Counted from the stretch's first letter, positions 13,608-20,421 are shown. The stretch: DNA of 24,328 nt from an uncultured Faecalibacterium sp. (GCA_934524985.1 CAKSYT010000021.1:1-24328); one strand, 5' to 3'. Notes: a model not told the origin generated them from the sequence alone. A program made the numbers and translations.

Positions 13608-14138
13608 ATGTCTTATACATTTTCCCGCCGCGCATTCCTGAAGTATTCGGCAACCACCGCAGTGGCTGTGGCCGGTGCCGGTCTGTTGGGCGGCTGTGAA
13701 TTTAAGGACCCCAACAACCCGGTCAGCAAGGAGCTGCCCAGCACGATCACCAGCAGACTGCAGGTCATTGCCAGCCTGAATACCATGAAGATCGCAGACG
13801 AGACCTGTACCCTGGAGGTGGAAATCCAGTCTGCTCGTGTAAACCCGATCCGGCTGACAGCAGATTGCTTTTCCGTTGCTGTTAAAGATGCCGCGGGCAA
13901 TCAGCGTTATCTGAGCCTGACGCACGGCGGTGTGCAGATCAAGTCCGCTGAGAACCTTTATCTCCAGAAGAAAAAGTCCACCAAGGTTCAGCTTGCCGCC
14001 GTTGGTTTCCCTGCGGAACTGGAAGAGGGCGACACCGTGATCTTCAAGTTCATTCCTGTCCGAGAGAACTCTGAGATGTCCCTGACTTGGGAAATCTCCA
14101 AAGAAGAGTACGAGGACGCCATCACCAATGAAGCCTGA
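13608..14138 (+). CDS. Small Tat-dependent lipoprotein, paralogue
   Basis: A 176-aa protein: twin-arginine signal FSRRAFLKYSATTAVAVAG, lipobox GLLGGC, then a beta-rich domain (SRLQVIASLNTMKIADETC, LEVEIQSARVNPIRLTADCF, KKKSTKVQLAAVGF, DTVIFKFIPV). Its signal peptide is nearly identical to that of the preceding gene, and the domain has the same strand order (N-terminal strand, long paired strands, DTV-containing late strand), which points to a tandem duplication followed by divergence. ACGGAGG precedes the start. A strong terminator follows at 14156. Function unknown. Confidence 0.78.
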   Translation: MSYTFSRRAFLKYSATTAVAVAGAGLLGGCEFKDPNNPVSKELPSTITSRLQVIASLNTMKIADETCTLEVEIQSARVNPIRLTADCFSVAVKDAAGNQRYLSLTHGGVQIKSAENLYLQKKKSTKVQLAAVGFPAELEEGDTVIFKFIPVRENSEMSLTWEISKEEYEDAITNEA

Positions 14139-14155
14139 CCTTTGAAGCACGACCA

Positions 14156-14194
14156 CAGGCCGCTGCACAGAAATCTGTGCAGCGGCCTGTTTTT
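14156..14194 (+). terminator. Terminator of the lipoprotein pair
   Basis: A perfect 15-bp stem (14156-14170/14175-14189) with a 4-nt loop, directly followed by five T. Confidence 0.92.
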
Positions 14195-14272
14195 GTGTAG
14201 AGCCAATTCAAACTGTGTGCTGACGATTTGGGCCGCAGCACCGCGCCTTTGTACGGCGCATGGAGAAAAGTG

Positions 14273-14301
14273 TTGACGACAACCGGTTTTTTTGCTATAC
14301 T
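14273..14301 (+). promoter_or_regulatory. Promoter of tRNA-Ser
   Basis: TTGACG (14273-14278), 17 bp, then TGC-TATACT (14296-14301), an extended -10, about 16 bp before the tRNA 5' end. Confidence 0.85.
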
Positions 14302-14317
14302 GTATAAGGTTTATTAT

Positions 14318-14408
14318 GGAGATGTATCGAAGTGGTCGTAACGAGAACGACTCGAAATCGTTTTGTCCTTAACCGGGCACGTGGGTTCGAATCCCACCAT
14401 CTCCGCCA
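14318..14408 (+). tRNA. tRNA-Ser (anticodon CGA)
   Basis: A full class II cloverleaf can be drawn. Acceptor stem GGAGATG/CATCTCC (14318-14324/14398-14404), D arm, anticodon stem AACGA/TCGTT around loop CTCGAAA with anticodon CGA at 14353-14355, long variable arm TGTCC/GGGCA, T arm GTGGG-TTCGAAT-CCCAC, discriminator G and an encoded CCA end (14406-14408). It decodes UCG. Confidence 0.96.
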
Positions 14409-14414
14409 ACAAAA

Positions 14415-14442
14415 GGCACCAGCTCAGGCTGGTGTCTTTTTT
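14415..14442 (+). terminator. Terminator of tRNA-Ser
   Basis: A 9-bp stem (14415-14423/14428-14436) with TCAG loop and six T (14437-14442). An almost identical copy lies at 14557-14584. Confidence 0.88.
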
Positions 14443-14449
14443 GCGGCTA

Positions 14450-14544
14450 AGATGGTGAGGATGAGAACAGGGCGGCGGTCCGCAGACCGCAAGCAATCAG
14501 CCCTGAGGGCTGTTGCTTAGCCCGCGGGAGAATATCCACCATCT
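14450..14544 (+). other. Foldable segment between duplicated tRNA ends
   Basis: This 95-bp stretch can fold as a closed multi-branched RNA. Outer stem AGATGGTG/CACCATCT (14450-14457/14537-14544), inner GGGC/GCCC (14470-14473/14520-14523), hairpin GCGGTC/GACCGC (14475-14480/14485-14490) and a 12-bp hairpin with one bulged T (14491-14503/14507-14518). The outer stem uses the duplicated tRNA 3' sequence. It resembles no RNA family I know; it may be an inserted element or a decayed tRNA. No promoter of its own is evident. Confidence 0.45.
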
Positions 14545-14585
14545 CCGCCAACAAAAGGCACCAGCTCAGGCTGATGCCTTTTTTG
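14536..14585 (+). repeat. Duplicate of tRNA-Ser 3' end plus terminator
   Basis: 50 bp matching 14394-14443 at 48 positions: the end of the T arm, the acceptor 3' strand, CCA and the terminator hairpin with T run. The bases before it (GCGGGAGAATAT) look like a decayed T arm. This is either the second attachment-type repeat of a tiny insertion or the remnant of a second tRNA-Ser gene. Confidence 0.75.
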
Positions 14586-14615
14586 TATATCCAATCGGTT
14601 TTCCAAAAGTATGTA

Positions 14616-15053
14616 TCAATGGTTGTAGTTCAAGATCTTCTCAAGCGTATCCGCAAACCTGACATCCTGCTCCTTCGTCCGCTTTGGGCTCCCCTTGGGG
14701 TGCTTCCCGGCACGGAGGAGTTTCTTGTTTTCATACCGCCGCAGCATAAGAGCGTCTATGTTGTCGGCGGTGTATTCCAGACCGTTCTGGTTCAGCACGC
14801 GTGCGCATTTGGCAAGGCACATACTCGCCAGACCGTAGTCCTGTGTCACGACCACATCCCCCGGTTTTACCCGGTTGACCAGCGCGAAGTCTACGCTGTC
14901 AGCCCCTTTATCGAACACCAATGTCTGCGCACCTTCCCGTTCGATTTGGTGGGAGGTGTCGCACAGGATGATAACAGGAACGCCGAACTGTTTTGCAATC
15001 TGCAACGTCAGATCCACCACCGGACAGCCGTCGGCATCAATCAAAATATTCAT
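14616..15053 (-). CDS. UPF0178 (YaiI/YqxD) family protein
   Basis: A 145-aa cytoplasmic protein of the UPF0178 family, which has a PIN-like/NYN-type fold. Hallmarks: MNILIDADGCPVVD at the N-terminus, VFDKGADSVDFALVNRVKPG, VVVTQDYGLASMCL, and the C-terminal RRYENKKLLRAGKHPKGSPK. The conserved Asp residues (Asp7, Asp9 and later QDYG) would coordinate metal as in nucleases, but the substrate is unproven. ATG at 15053 with GGAGG upstream is the family start; the longer open frame runs into the previous gene. It overlaps the esterase stop by four bases (ATGA), so translation is coupled to it. Confidence 0.92.
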   Translation of the reverse strand: MNILIDADGCPVVDLTLQIAKQFGVPVIILCDTSHQIEREGAQTLVFDKGADSVDFALVNRVKPGDVVVTQDYGLASMCLAKCARVLNQNGLEYTADNIDALMLRRYENKKLLRAGKHPKGSPKRTKEQDVRFADTLEKILNYNH

Positions 15054-15733
15054 CGGCTTTCCTCCATCACCCAGCGAAATGCTCTTGCGGTACGCAAATC
15101 GGCGTCTTTGAAATGCCCGCCACTGTTCCACTCAAGGGTGCAGTCTGCGCCACGCTCTGTAAGCCGACTGTGCAGGGCACGGATGTTATCGCCCACCGCA
15201 GCCATGATGGTGTTTTTCGTGTGCTCTTCCTTGTCGCCAAGGCTCAGATAAACGTGCTGTGCCTGTATTGGGTGCTGCTGTTCAAACTCCATCCAGCCCG
15301 GAAACCACACCGAGGGAGACGCAGCGGCGACACCATAGAACAAATCGGTCTGGGTGGATGCCCACAACGCAAACAGCCCGGCCAACGAGTAGCCACCCAG
15401 AATGATTTTGATGTTTTCCGGGAGATGAAACCGCTGCTCCAGTGTGGGAATGACCTGTTCCGTCAGAAAGCGCAAAGTGTCCGCAGCATTGCCGCCGAAA
15501 CCTTGTTTTCCCCAGACAGCAGGGGCTTCCCACGGGGAAAGCGCATCGTTCCAGCTTTCCACTGGTACGGCCGCAAACAGAAAGTTCCGACCGCTTTGTG
15601 CGATAGCATCCACTTCGTTGTCCATGCTTTGCAGCTCGTGCTCGCCGGTCATTTGGAGCAGCAGATATTCAGCATGGGCTTCACCGTAAATACGGCAAGG
15701 TCTGTTCCCGATTTGCATTGTCTGTGCGGTCAT
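15050..15733 (-). CDS. Alpha/beta hydrolase, esterase family
   Basis: A 227-aa hydrolase resembling the putative esterase (EstD/Fes-type) family. GGYSLAGLFALWAS contains the nucleophile elbow G-x-S-x-G; YLSLGDKEEHT carries the likely acid and NSGGHFKDAD the catalytic His. No signal peptide at the chosen start (MTAQTMQIG), so it should be cytoplasmic. The start at 15733 is supported by GGGAGGA; the open frame extends upstream without a ribosome site and across the promoter. The substrate is not predictable; siderophore or acyl esters are possible. It is followed by the coupled UPF0178 gene. Confidence 0.85.
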   Translation of the reverse strand: MTAQTMQIGNRPCRIYGEAHAEYLLLQMTGEHELQSMDNEVDAIAQSGRNFLFAAVPVESWNDALSPWEAPAVWGKQGFGGNAADTLRFLTEQVIPTLEQRFHLPENIKIILGGYSLAGLFALWASTQTDLFYGVAAASPSVWFPGWMEFEQQHPIQAQHVYLSLGDKEEHTKNTIMAAVGDNIRALHSRLTERGADCTLEWNSGGHFKDADLRTARAFRWVMEESR

Positions 15734-15768
15734 TGCAGCATCCTCCCGAAAAAAACTTTGATAAGCCC

Positions 15769-15797
15769 AGTATAGCAACTGAAAAATCATTTTGCAA
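15769..15797 (-). promoter_or_regulatory. Promoter of the esterase operon
   Basis: On the minus strand TTGCAA (15792-15797), 17 bp, then TGC-TATACT (15769-15774), giving a leader of about 30 nt. Confidence 0.75.
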
Positions 15798-15837
15798 TTC
15801 AAAAGGCGTTCATAGCCGTGGCAAGCAGTGTCTTCGT

Positions 15838-16011
15838 AATACCGCCCGCGCAAAGAACCCCGCCGCTGAAAGCGGAAAGTTCTTTGCGGAAGCCCCTGAC
15901 ATCCCGGATGAAAAAATTGCGCAGTATGCAATATTGTTTGAGCATCCGGATCAGATCACAAGCAGCGAGGAGCATCCGGGCTGGTACTGGCTCAGCCATA
16001 AAAAAGAATAG
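15838..16011 (+). pseudogene. Possible 3' remnant of a coding gene
   Basis: A plus-strand open frame ending with TAG at 16009-16011 encodes a protein-like tail: KFFAEAPDIPDEKIAQYA, ILFEHPDQITSSEEHPGWYW. The composition (acidic, with aromatic end HPGWYWLSHKKE) looks more natural than the surrounding antisense shadows. There is no start with a ribosome site and the 5' part would run into the esterase promoter. It may be the 3' end of a deleted gene. This and the terminator are all I see in the 395-bp gap 15734-16128. Confidence 0.3.
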
Positions 16012-16064
16012 GGCACTTACCACCACTTCCTCCGGTTCGGCGCAGCCCGCCGTTTCCGATATGC

Positions 16065-16107
16065 AAAAGACCGTCTCCGCGTTTGAAAACGGAGACGGTC
16101 TTTTTTT
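16065..16107. terminator. Bidirectional terminator
   Basis: A 15-bp stem (16065-16079/16090-16104) with T run continuing to 16107 on the plus strand and four T on the minus strand. It lies 22 bp after the DauR-like gene stop, which reads toward it. Confidence 0.88.
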
Positions 16108-16128
16108 CATAAGCGGTTCGTTTGCAGC

Positions 16129-16764
16129 TCACTTCAGTTTGCTCAGGTAGCGGTAGATGGTGGCTTCCGAGGAGCCGAGCTGTGCGGCGACCTCGCTGAC
16201 GGCACCCTTCATATAAAAGATGCCCGCGTGGTGCAAAGACTCCACGATGCGGATCTTTTCTTCCATGGTCAGCCGGTCGGGCGGCAGCCCGGCACTGCCG
16301 GTCACCTCGGCAATGGCATTCTGTACGGCGTCCGGCAGGGAACTGACAAAGTTTTCCACCCCGATACCGGTGGAGGAGGGCTCGGTGTGCGCGCCGCAGA
16401 GGGTGAGCAGTTCCTGCGCGATGCGGCTGTACTTGCCGGCGTCAAAGTTGACGCAGAGCATGCCGATGAGCTGGCCGTTGTCCTTGATGAACATGGTGGA
16501 GGAGCGCAGACGCCCCTTGGCCTGCGAAGCGCCCTGATAGCCCGCCAGATAATCCTGCTTTTCATACATCCGCTCCTGAATGAAGCGCAGCGCCATGTTG
16601 GAAAGGGGCGCGCCCTCGGTGCGGCCGCTGATGTGGTTGTTGACGATGGCAACAATGGTGCCGTCCTCACTGGTAAGGTCGTGCAGAACGACCTCGTAGT
16701 CCGGGCCCAGCGCTTCACCCAGAAAAGATACCACTACGCGATAAGGCTCAAGTCTTGCATCCAT
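16129..16764 (-). CDS. YheO/DauR-type PAS-HTH regulator
   Basis: A 211-aa transcriptional regulator of the YheO family. The N-terminal two thirds match the YheO-like PAS domain: YRVVVSFLGEALGPDYEVVL, IVAIVNNHISGR, RLRSSTMFIKDNGQLIGMLC and the CVNFD ending. The C-terminal 60 residues hold a helix-turn-helix: TMEEKIRIVESLHHAGIF, then VSEVAAQLGSSEATIYRYLS. Homologue DauR controls D-arginine catabolism. Here the gene is divergent from ridA, a cysteine desulfidase and an amino-acid symporter, which are its likely targets. Start ATG 16764 with GAGGTG six bases upstream; the GTG at 16773 lies inside that site. A perfect palindrome in its leader (16795-16814) suggests autoregulation. Confidence 0.9.
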   Translation of the reverse strand: MDARLEPYRVVVSFLGEALGPDYEVVLHDLTSEDGTIVAIVNNHISGRTEGAPLSNMALRFIQERMYEKQDYLAGYQGASQAKGRLRSSTMFIKDNGQLIGMLCVNFDAGKYSRIAQELLTLCGAHTEPSSTGIGVENFVSSLPDAVQNAIAEVTGSAGLPPDRLTMEEKIRIVESLHHAGIFYMKGAVSEVAAQLGSSEATIYRYLSKLK

Positions 16765-16794
16765 CCCGTTCACCTCTTTTGTACTGCTGGAGCA

Positions 16795-16814
16795 CGTGAG
16801 AAAAAATTCTCACG
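16795..16814. promoter_or_regulatory. Palindromic candidate operator
   Basis: CGTGAGAA-AAAA-TTCTCACG, a perfect 8-bp inverted repeat just downstream of the minus-strand promoter. Similar ATTCTC half-sites occur at 16934-16939 and 16968-16973 near the plus-strand promoter. Candidate binding sites for the YheO-type regulator; the hairpin could instead act in the leader RNA. Confidence 0.45.
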
Positions 16815-16828
16815 CGTGTTCTACTGCT

Positions 16829-16857
16829 ATCATAGCAGAAATGACAGATTTTTACAA
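16829..16857 (-). promoter_or_regulatory. Promoter of the YheO-type regulator
   Basis: On the minus strand TTGTAA (16852-16857), 17 bp, then TGC-TATGAT (16829-16834). Confidence 0.7.
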
Positions 16858-16956
16858 TAAGAAGGTGCGTTGTATCCATTGTTTCGTCAAAGTGATGACA
16901 TTTTTCGGGGGTTTTTGTCATGCACGACAATTTATTCTCGTGATAAGAAAATATTA

Positions 16957-16985
16957 TTGACAAAATATTCTCATTGCGTTAGGAT
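16957..16985 (+). promoter_or_regulatory. Promoter of the ridA operon
   Basis: Consensus -35 TTGACA (16957-16962), 17 bp, poor -10 TAGGAT (16980-16985). A good -35 with a weak -10, and TTCTC motifs around it, fit a regulated promoter. Confidence 0.65.
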
Positions 16986-17041
16986 AGTGTCAGCGAGGGA
17001 AGAACAGTTCTTCCCGACAAAAGGAAAAGGAGGAAAATCGG

Positions 17042-17416
17042 ATGAAACAGGTGATCGTTACCCCCAATGCTCCCGCCGCCATCGGCCCCTACTCGCAGGG
17101 CATCGCTGCGGGGCAGACCGTCTATGTATCCGGGCAGCTGCCCATCGATCCGGCCACCGGCCTGATCCCGGAAGGCATCGCCGCCCAGACTGCACAGTCC
17201 CTCAAGAACATCCAGGCCATTCTGGCACAGCAGGAGATGACGCTGGCCAATGTGGTCAAGACCACGGTGTTTCTGGCGGACATCAACGATTTTGCAGAGA
17301 TGAACAAGGTGTACGGCGAGTACTTTGCGCAGCCCTACCCCGCACGCAGTGCGGTGCAGGTGGGCAAGCTGCCCAAGGGCGCTCCGCTGGAGATCGAGTG
17401 CATTGCTGTAAAGTAA
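17042..17416 (+). CDS. ridA: RidA family enamine/imine deaminase
   Basis: A 124-aa cytoplasmic protein that hydrolyses reactive enamines and imines, chiefly 2-aminoacrylate released by PLP enzymes or Fe-S dehydratases acting on serine and cysteine. Family features: PAAIGPYSQG (Tyr17), VYVSGQLPIDP, VVKTTVFLADINDF, the active-site Arg102 in YPARSAVQV and Glu119 in LEIECIAVK, both required in characterised RidA. AGGAGGAAAATCGG precedes the ATG. First gene of the operon; the next gene makes 2-aminoacrylate as its product, which fits a built-in detoxification role. Confidence 0.94.
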   Translation: MKQVIVTPNAPAAIGPYSQGIAAGQTVYVSGQLPIDPATGLIPEGIAAQTAQSLKNIQAILAQQEMTLANVVKTTVFLADINDFAEMNKVYGEYFAQPYPARSAVQVGKLPKGAPLEIECIAVK

Positions 17417-17453
17417 GTTCCCCCGCACGGGAAGAAAAGAAACGGTGAACCAA

Positions 17454-18779
17454 ATGGATAAACAGATGTTCGTTCGCATCCTGAACAGTGAGATGGAGCT
17501 GGCCACCGGCTGTACGGAGCCCGGCGCAGTCGCTCTCACCGCCGCAGAGGCGGGCGCAGCACTCCGCAAGGCAGGCGGCACACGGGTAGAAGCCGTGACC
17601 GTCCGCGCCAGCATCAACATTATCAAAAACGCCATGTCGGCGGGCATTCCGGGCACCTCGTATCAGGGCATGGATTACGCCGCTGCCATTGGTGCCGTAG
17701 GCGGCGACCCCGTCCACCTGCTGGAGGTCATGAACTATGTGCCCCGGGAGCAGATGGAAGAAGCCGCAGCCCTTGTCAGGGCAGGCAAGGTCAAGGTAGA
17801 GGTGGCACAGGTGCCGCAGAAGCTCTACGTTGAAGTGCTTGTTACTTCGGACGGCCACACCGGCCGTGCAGTGGTGCGGGACCTGCACACCAACGTGGTG
17901 CTGGTGGAACAGGACGGCGTGGCGACGCTGGACAAGCAGCACACCGACCCCGCCGCAGCAGGGGACAGCGATGTGGTGACCCCGGAGCAGATCGCAGATT
18001 TCCTGACCGTCCGCTCCATCTGGGATTACTGCACCGAGGAACTGGACCCCCTGCACGACCCCATTGACATCATCCGCAGCGCCGTACAGGTGAACACGGC
18101 CATCAGCGACGAGGGTCTTGCCAAGGAATACGGCCTTGCCATCGGCCGCAATCTGGAGCTGAACTGCCGCAAGGGTCTGATGACCCGCGACCTGACCACC
18201 AACGCCATGGTCATTGCTTCTGCCGGTGCGGACGCCCGCATGGCAGGCGCACCGGTGTCGGTGGTGGCAAACTCCGGCAGCGGCAATCAGGGCATTACGG
18301 CTACCATGCCTGTTGTGGCTACTGCCCGCTGGCTGGACATCGACGAGGAGAAGATGCTCCGCGCCGTGACCCTTTCCAACCTGATCGCGATCCGCATCAA
18401 GGCAAAATTCGGCCGTCTGAGCAACCTTTGCGGTGCTACCGTAGCCGCCACCGGCGCAGCCTGCGGCATTGCCTACCTGCTGGGCGGCGGCTACCACGAG
18501 GTGTGCTGCACCATCCAGAACATGGTGGGCAACATCACCGGCATGGTATGTGACGGCGCAAAGGCCGACTGTGCACTGAAGATTTCCACCTGCGTCAACG
18601 CCGCCTGTCAGGCAGCTGCCATGGGCGTGCGCGGCGTGCGGGTGCAGAGCACCGACGGCATCGTGGAGCACAATGTGGAATATACGCTGGACAACTTTGC
18701 CACCCTGAGCACCCACGGCACCAGCGACAGCGTGATCCTTGATCTGATGCTGAACAAACACCTCCCGGAGACGGAATAA
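17454..18779 (+). CDS. cyuA: L-cysteine desulfidase (UPF0597/CyuA-type)
   Basis: A 441-aa [4Fe-4S] enzyme, related to the L-serine dehydratase alpha fold, expected to split L-cysteine into sulfide, ammonia and pyruvate through 2-aminoacrylate. Cys20 in GCTEPGAVAL corresponds to the catalytic cysteine near the N-terminus of the Methanocaldococcus enzyme. Cys326 (LSNLCGATV), Cys366 (MVCDG) and Cys373 (ADCALK) keep the 40- and 7-residue spacing of that enzyme's cluster ligands. Gly-rich SGSGNQGIT is also conserved. ATG at 17454 is preferred with GGTGA before it; GTG at 17445 is an alternative adding three residues. It lies between ridA and a symporter in one operon. A related substrate such as another beta-substituted amino acid cannot be excluded. 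Confidence 0.87.
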   Translation: MDKQMFVRILNSEMELATGCTEPGAVALTAAEAGAALRKAGGTRVEAVTVRASINIIKNAMSAGIPGTSYQGMDYAAAIGAVGGDPVHLLEVMNYVPREQMEEAAALVRAGKVKVEVAQVPQKLYVEVLVTSDGHTGRAVVRDLHTNVVLVEQDGVATLDKQHTDPAAAGDSDVVTPEQIADFLTVRSIWDYCTEELDPLHDPIDIIRSAVQVNTAISDEGLAKEYGLAIGRNLELNCRKGLMTRDLTTNAMVIASAGADARMAGAPVSVVANSGSGNQGITATMPVVATARWLDIDEEKMLRAVTLSNLIAIRIKAKFGRLSNLCGATVAATGAACGIAYLLGGGYHEVCCTIQNMVGNITGMVCDGAKADCALKISTCVNAACQAAAMGVRGVRVQSTDGIVEHNVEYTLDNFATLSTHGTSDSVILDLMLNKHLPETE

Positions 18780-18829
18780 GTCTCCCCACCCAGCCCCTTT
18801 CCGGGGAAAAAGAAAGAGGTACTAAAGTT

Positions 18830-20026
18830 ATGAAAAAGCTATTCAATAGTCTGCCCTTCCGGCTTTTGCTGGGCATTTTTGTGGGTATCATCCTTGGTCA
18901 GGTATTCAACGAGAGCGTCATGGGCGTTGTGGTGACCCTGCAGTACATCATGGGTCAGCTCATCACCTTCTGTGTGCCGCTGATCATCATCGGCTTCATT
19001 GCCCCGTCCATTACCAAGCTGGGCAAAAACGCCTCCCGCCTGCTGGCAGTGGCCATCGTCATTGCGTATGTGTCCTCTGTCTGCGCAGCCTTCATGAGCA
19101 TGGGCGCAGGCTACGGTCTGATCCCCCACCTGTCCATCGACAACAACGTTGCCGGTCTGCGCGAGCTGCCGGGCGTTGTCTTTGAGCTGAACATTCCCCA
19201 GATCATGAGCGTTATGAGCGCTCTGGTGCTGAGCGTTCTGGTGGGTCTGGCCGCTACTTGGACCAACAGCAAGCTGACCTGCGACTTTTTGGCTGAGTTC
19301 CAGAACATCGTGCTGGACATCGTGAGCAAGGTCATCATCCCCGTTCTGCCCTTCTACATTGCCGCCACCTTCTGCGGCCTGAGCTACGAGGGCACCATCA
19401 CCCATCAGCTGCCCGCCTTCCTGCAGATCATCGTCATCGTCATGGTTGGCCACTACATCTGGCTGGCTGTGCTGTACCTGCTGGCAGGTGCTTACTCCGG
19501 CAAGAACCCTTGGGAAGTGCTGCGTCACTACGGCCCCGCTTACCTGACCGCTGTCGGCACCATGTCCAGTGCCGCTACGCTGGGTGTGGCGCTGGAGAGC
19601 GCCCGCAAGAGCAAGGTCCTGCGTAAGGACATGGTCAGCTTCGGCATCCCCCTGTTCGCAAACATCCACCTGTGCGGCTCTGTGCTGACCGAGGTGTTCT
19701 TCTGCATGACCGTTTCCAAGATTCTGTACGGCAAGCTGCCCAGCGTCGGCACCATGATCCTGTTCTGCCTGCTGCTCGGCATCTTCGCCATCGGCGCACC
19801 CGGCGTGCCCGGCGGCACCGTTATGGCTTCTCTGGGTCTGATCACCGGTGTCCTGATGTTCGACAACGCCGGTACCGCTCTGATGCTGGCCATCTTTGCC
19901 CTGCAGGACAGCTTCGGCACCGCCTGCAACGTGACCGGTGACGGCGCGCTGACCCTGATGCTGACCGGCTACGCCGAGAAGCACGGCATCGCCGATACCG
20001 GCGACCTCGAAAGCCCGATCCTGTGA
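18830..20026 (+). CDS. Dicarboxylate/amino acid:cation symporter (DAACS)
   Basis: A 398-aa membrane protein of the GltP/SstT-like DAACS family. About eight hydrophobic segments are visible, starting FRLLLGIFVGIILGQVF. Family signatures: FCVPLIIIGFIAPSITKLG, the serine-rich TMSSAATLGVALESA re-entrant loop, IGAPGVPGGTVMA (second hairpin) and NVTGDGALTLML, the substrate/cation site near the C-terminus. It probably imports the amino acid consumed by the preceding desulfidase: cysteine or serine is the best guess from context. AAAGAGG lies ahead of the ATG, 50 bp after the desulfidase stop. A terminator follows at 20089. Confidence 0.9.
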   Translation: MKKLFNSLPFRLLLGIFVGIILGQVFNESVMGVVVTLQYIMGQLITFCVPLIIIGFIAPSITKLGKNASRLLAVAIVIAYVSSVCAAFMSMGAGYGLIPHLSIDNNVAGLRELPGVVFELNIPQIMSVMSALVLSVLVGLAATWTNSKLTCDFLAEFQNIVLDIVSKVIIPVLPFYIAATFCGLSYEGTITHQLPAFLQIIVIVMVGHYIWLAVLYLLAGAYSGKNPWEVLRHYGPAYLTAVGTMSSAATLGVALESARKSKVLRKDMVSFGIPLFANIHLCGSVLTEVFFCMTVSKILYGKLPSVGTMILFCLLLGIFAIGAPGVPGGTVMASLGLITGVLMFDNAGTALMLAIFALQDSFGTACNVTGDGALTLMLTGYAEKHGIADTGDLESPIL

Positions 20027-20088
20027 TAAAAACCTGAGCACTCCTCCTTAATTACAAGAGACTGTGAACAGACAGTCCCGAAATCTCC

Positions 20089-20127
20089 AAAAAGCCCCGG
20101 CGACCGCAACGGCCGCCGGGGCTTTTT
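20089..20127 (+). terminator. Terminator of the ridA-desulfidase-symporter operon
   Basis: A 14-bp stem (20089-20102/20114-20127) running into TTTTT. The right arm with T run (CGCCGGGGCTTTTTGT) is repeated exactly at 20325-20340. Confidence 0.92.
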
Positions 20128-20157
20128 GTGCGGCAGAAGGAAGGTGTTGCTGGGTAC

Positions 20158-20315
20158 GCCCTCTCAGGCGCTCCCGCGCCAGCTCCCCCAAAGGGGGAGC
20201 CAAGCCGTAAACCTTATCACTAAAGTATTAGGTATAAACGAGGAAGTTTCCGGCAGTGCTCTTGGCTCTCCCTTTGGGAGAGCTGGCAAAGCCGTCAGGC
20301 TTTGACTGAGAGGGC
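20158..20315. repeat. Dispersed repeat element, intact 158-bp copy
   Basis: Terminal inverted repeats GCCCTCTCAG (20158-20167) and CTGAGAGGGC (20306-20315). Inside are hairpin CTCCCCC/GGGGGAG on the left, a non-palindromic core (CTAAAGTATTAGG, then GAGGAAGTTTCCGGCAGTG) and hairpin CTCTCCC/GGGAGAG on the right. It is the clean form of the copy at 8669. MITE-like by architecture; no transposase is in the window. Makes up most of the 443-bp gap 20027-20469. Confidence 0.82.
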
Positions 20316-20324
20316 GCAGCCACC

Positions 20325-20340
20325 CGCCGGGGCTTTTTGT
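20325..20340 (+). repeat. Duplicated terminator arm
   Basis: An exact 16-bp copy of 20114-20129 (right arm and T run of the upstream terminator), lying on the far side of the dispersed element. No matching left arm precedes it, so it cannot form the same hairpin. Confidence 0.7.
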
Positions 20341-20392
20341 ACTGCAACCCGGTTTGAGATCCGGCGTAATGGGATGAAATTTTTGAAACGCC

Positions 20393-20421
20393 TTTAAAAC
20401 CATAAAGTAAAATGCTATACT
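20393..20421 (+). promoter_or_regulatory. Promoter of the cation transporter gene
   Basis: TTTAAA (20393-20398), 17 bp, then TGC-TATACT (20416-20421), an extended -10 about 49 bp before the start. Confidence 0.65.

Noticed and set aside
14318..14585. Genomic island integrated at tRNA-Ser
   Set aside because: Repeated ends fit the idea, but under 100 bp lies between them and there is no integrase. Reported only as a duplication with a foldable insert.
15734..15931. N-terminal extension of the esterase
   Set aside because: The open frame continues upstream, but the extension spans a good promoter and lacks a ribosome site, while GGGAGGA precedes the ATG at 15733.
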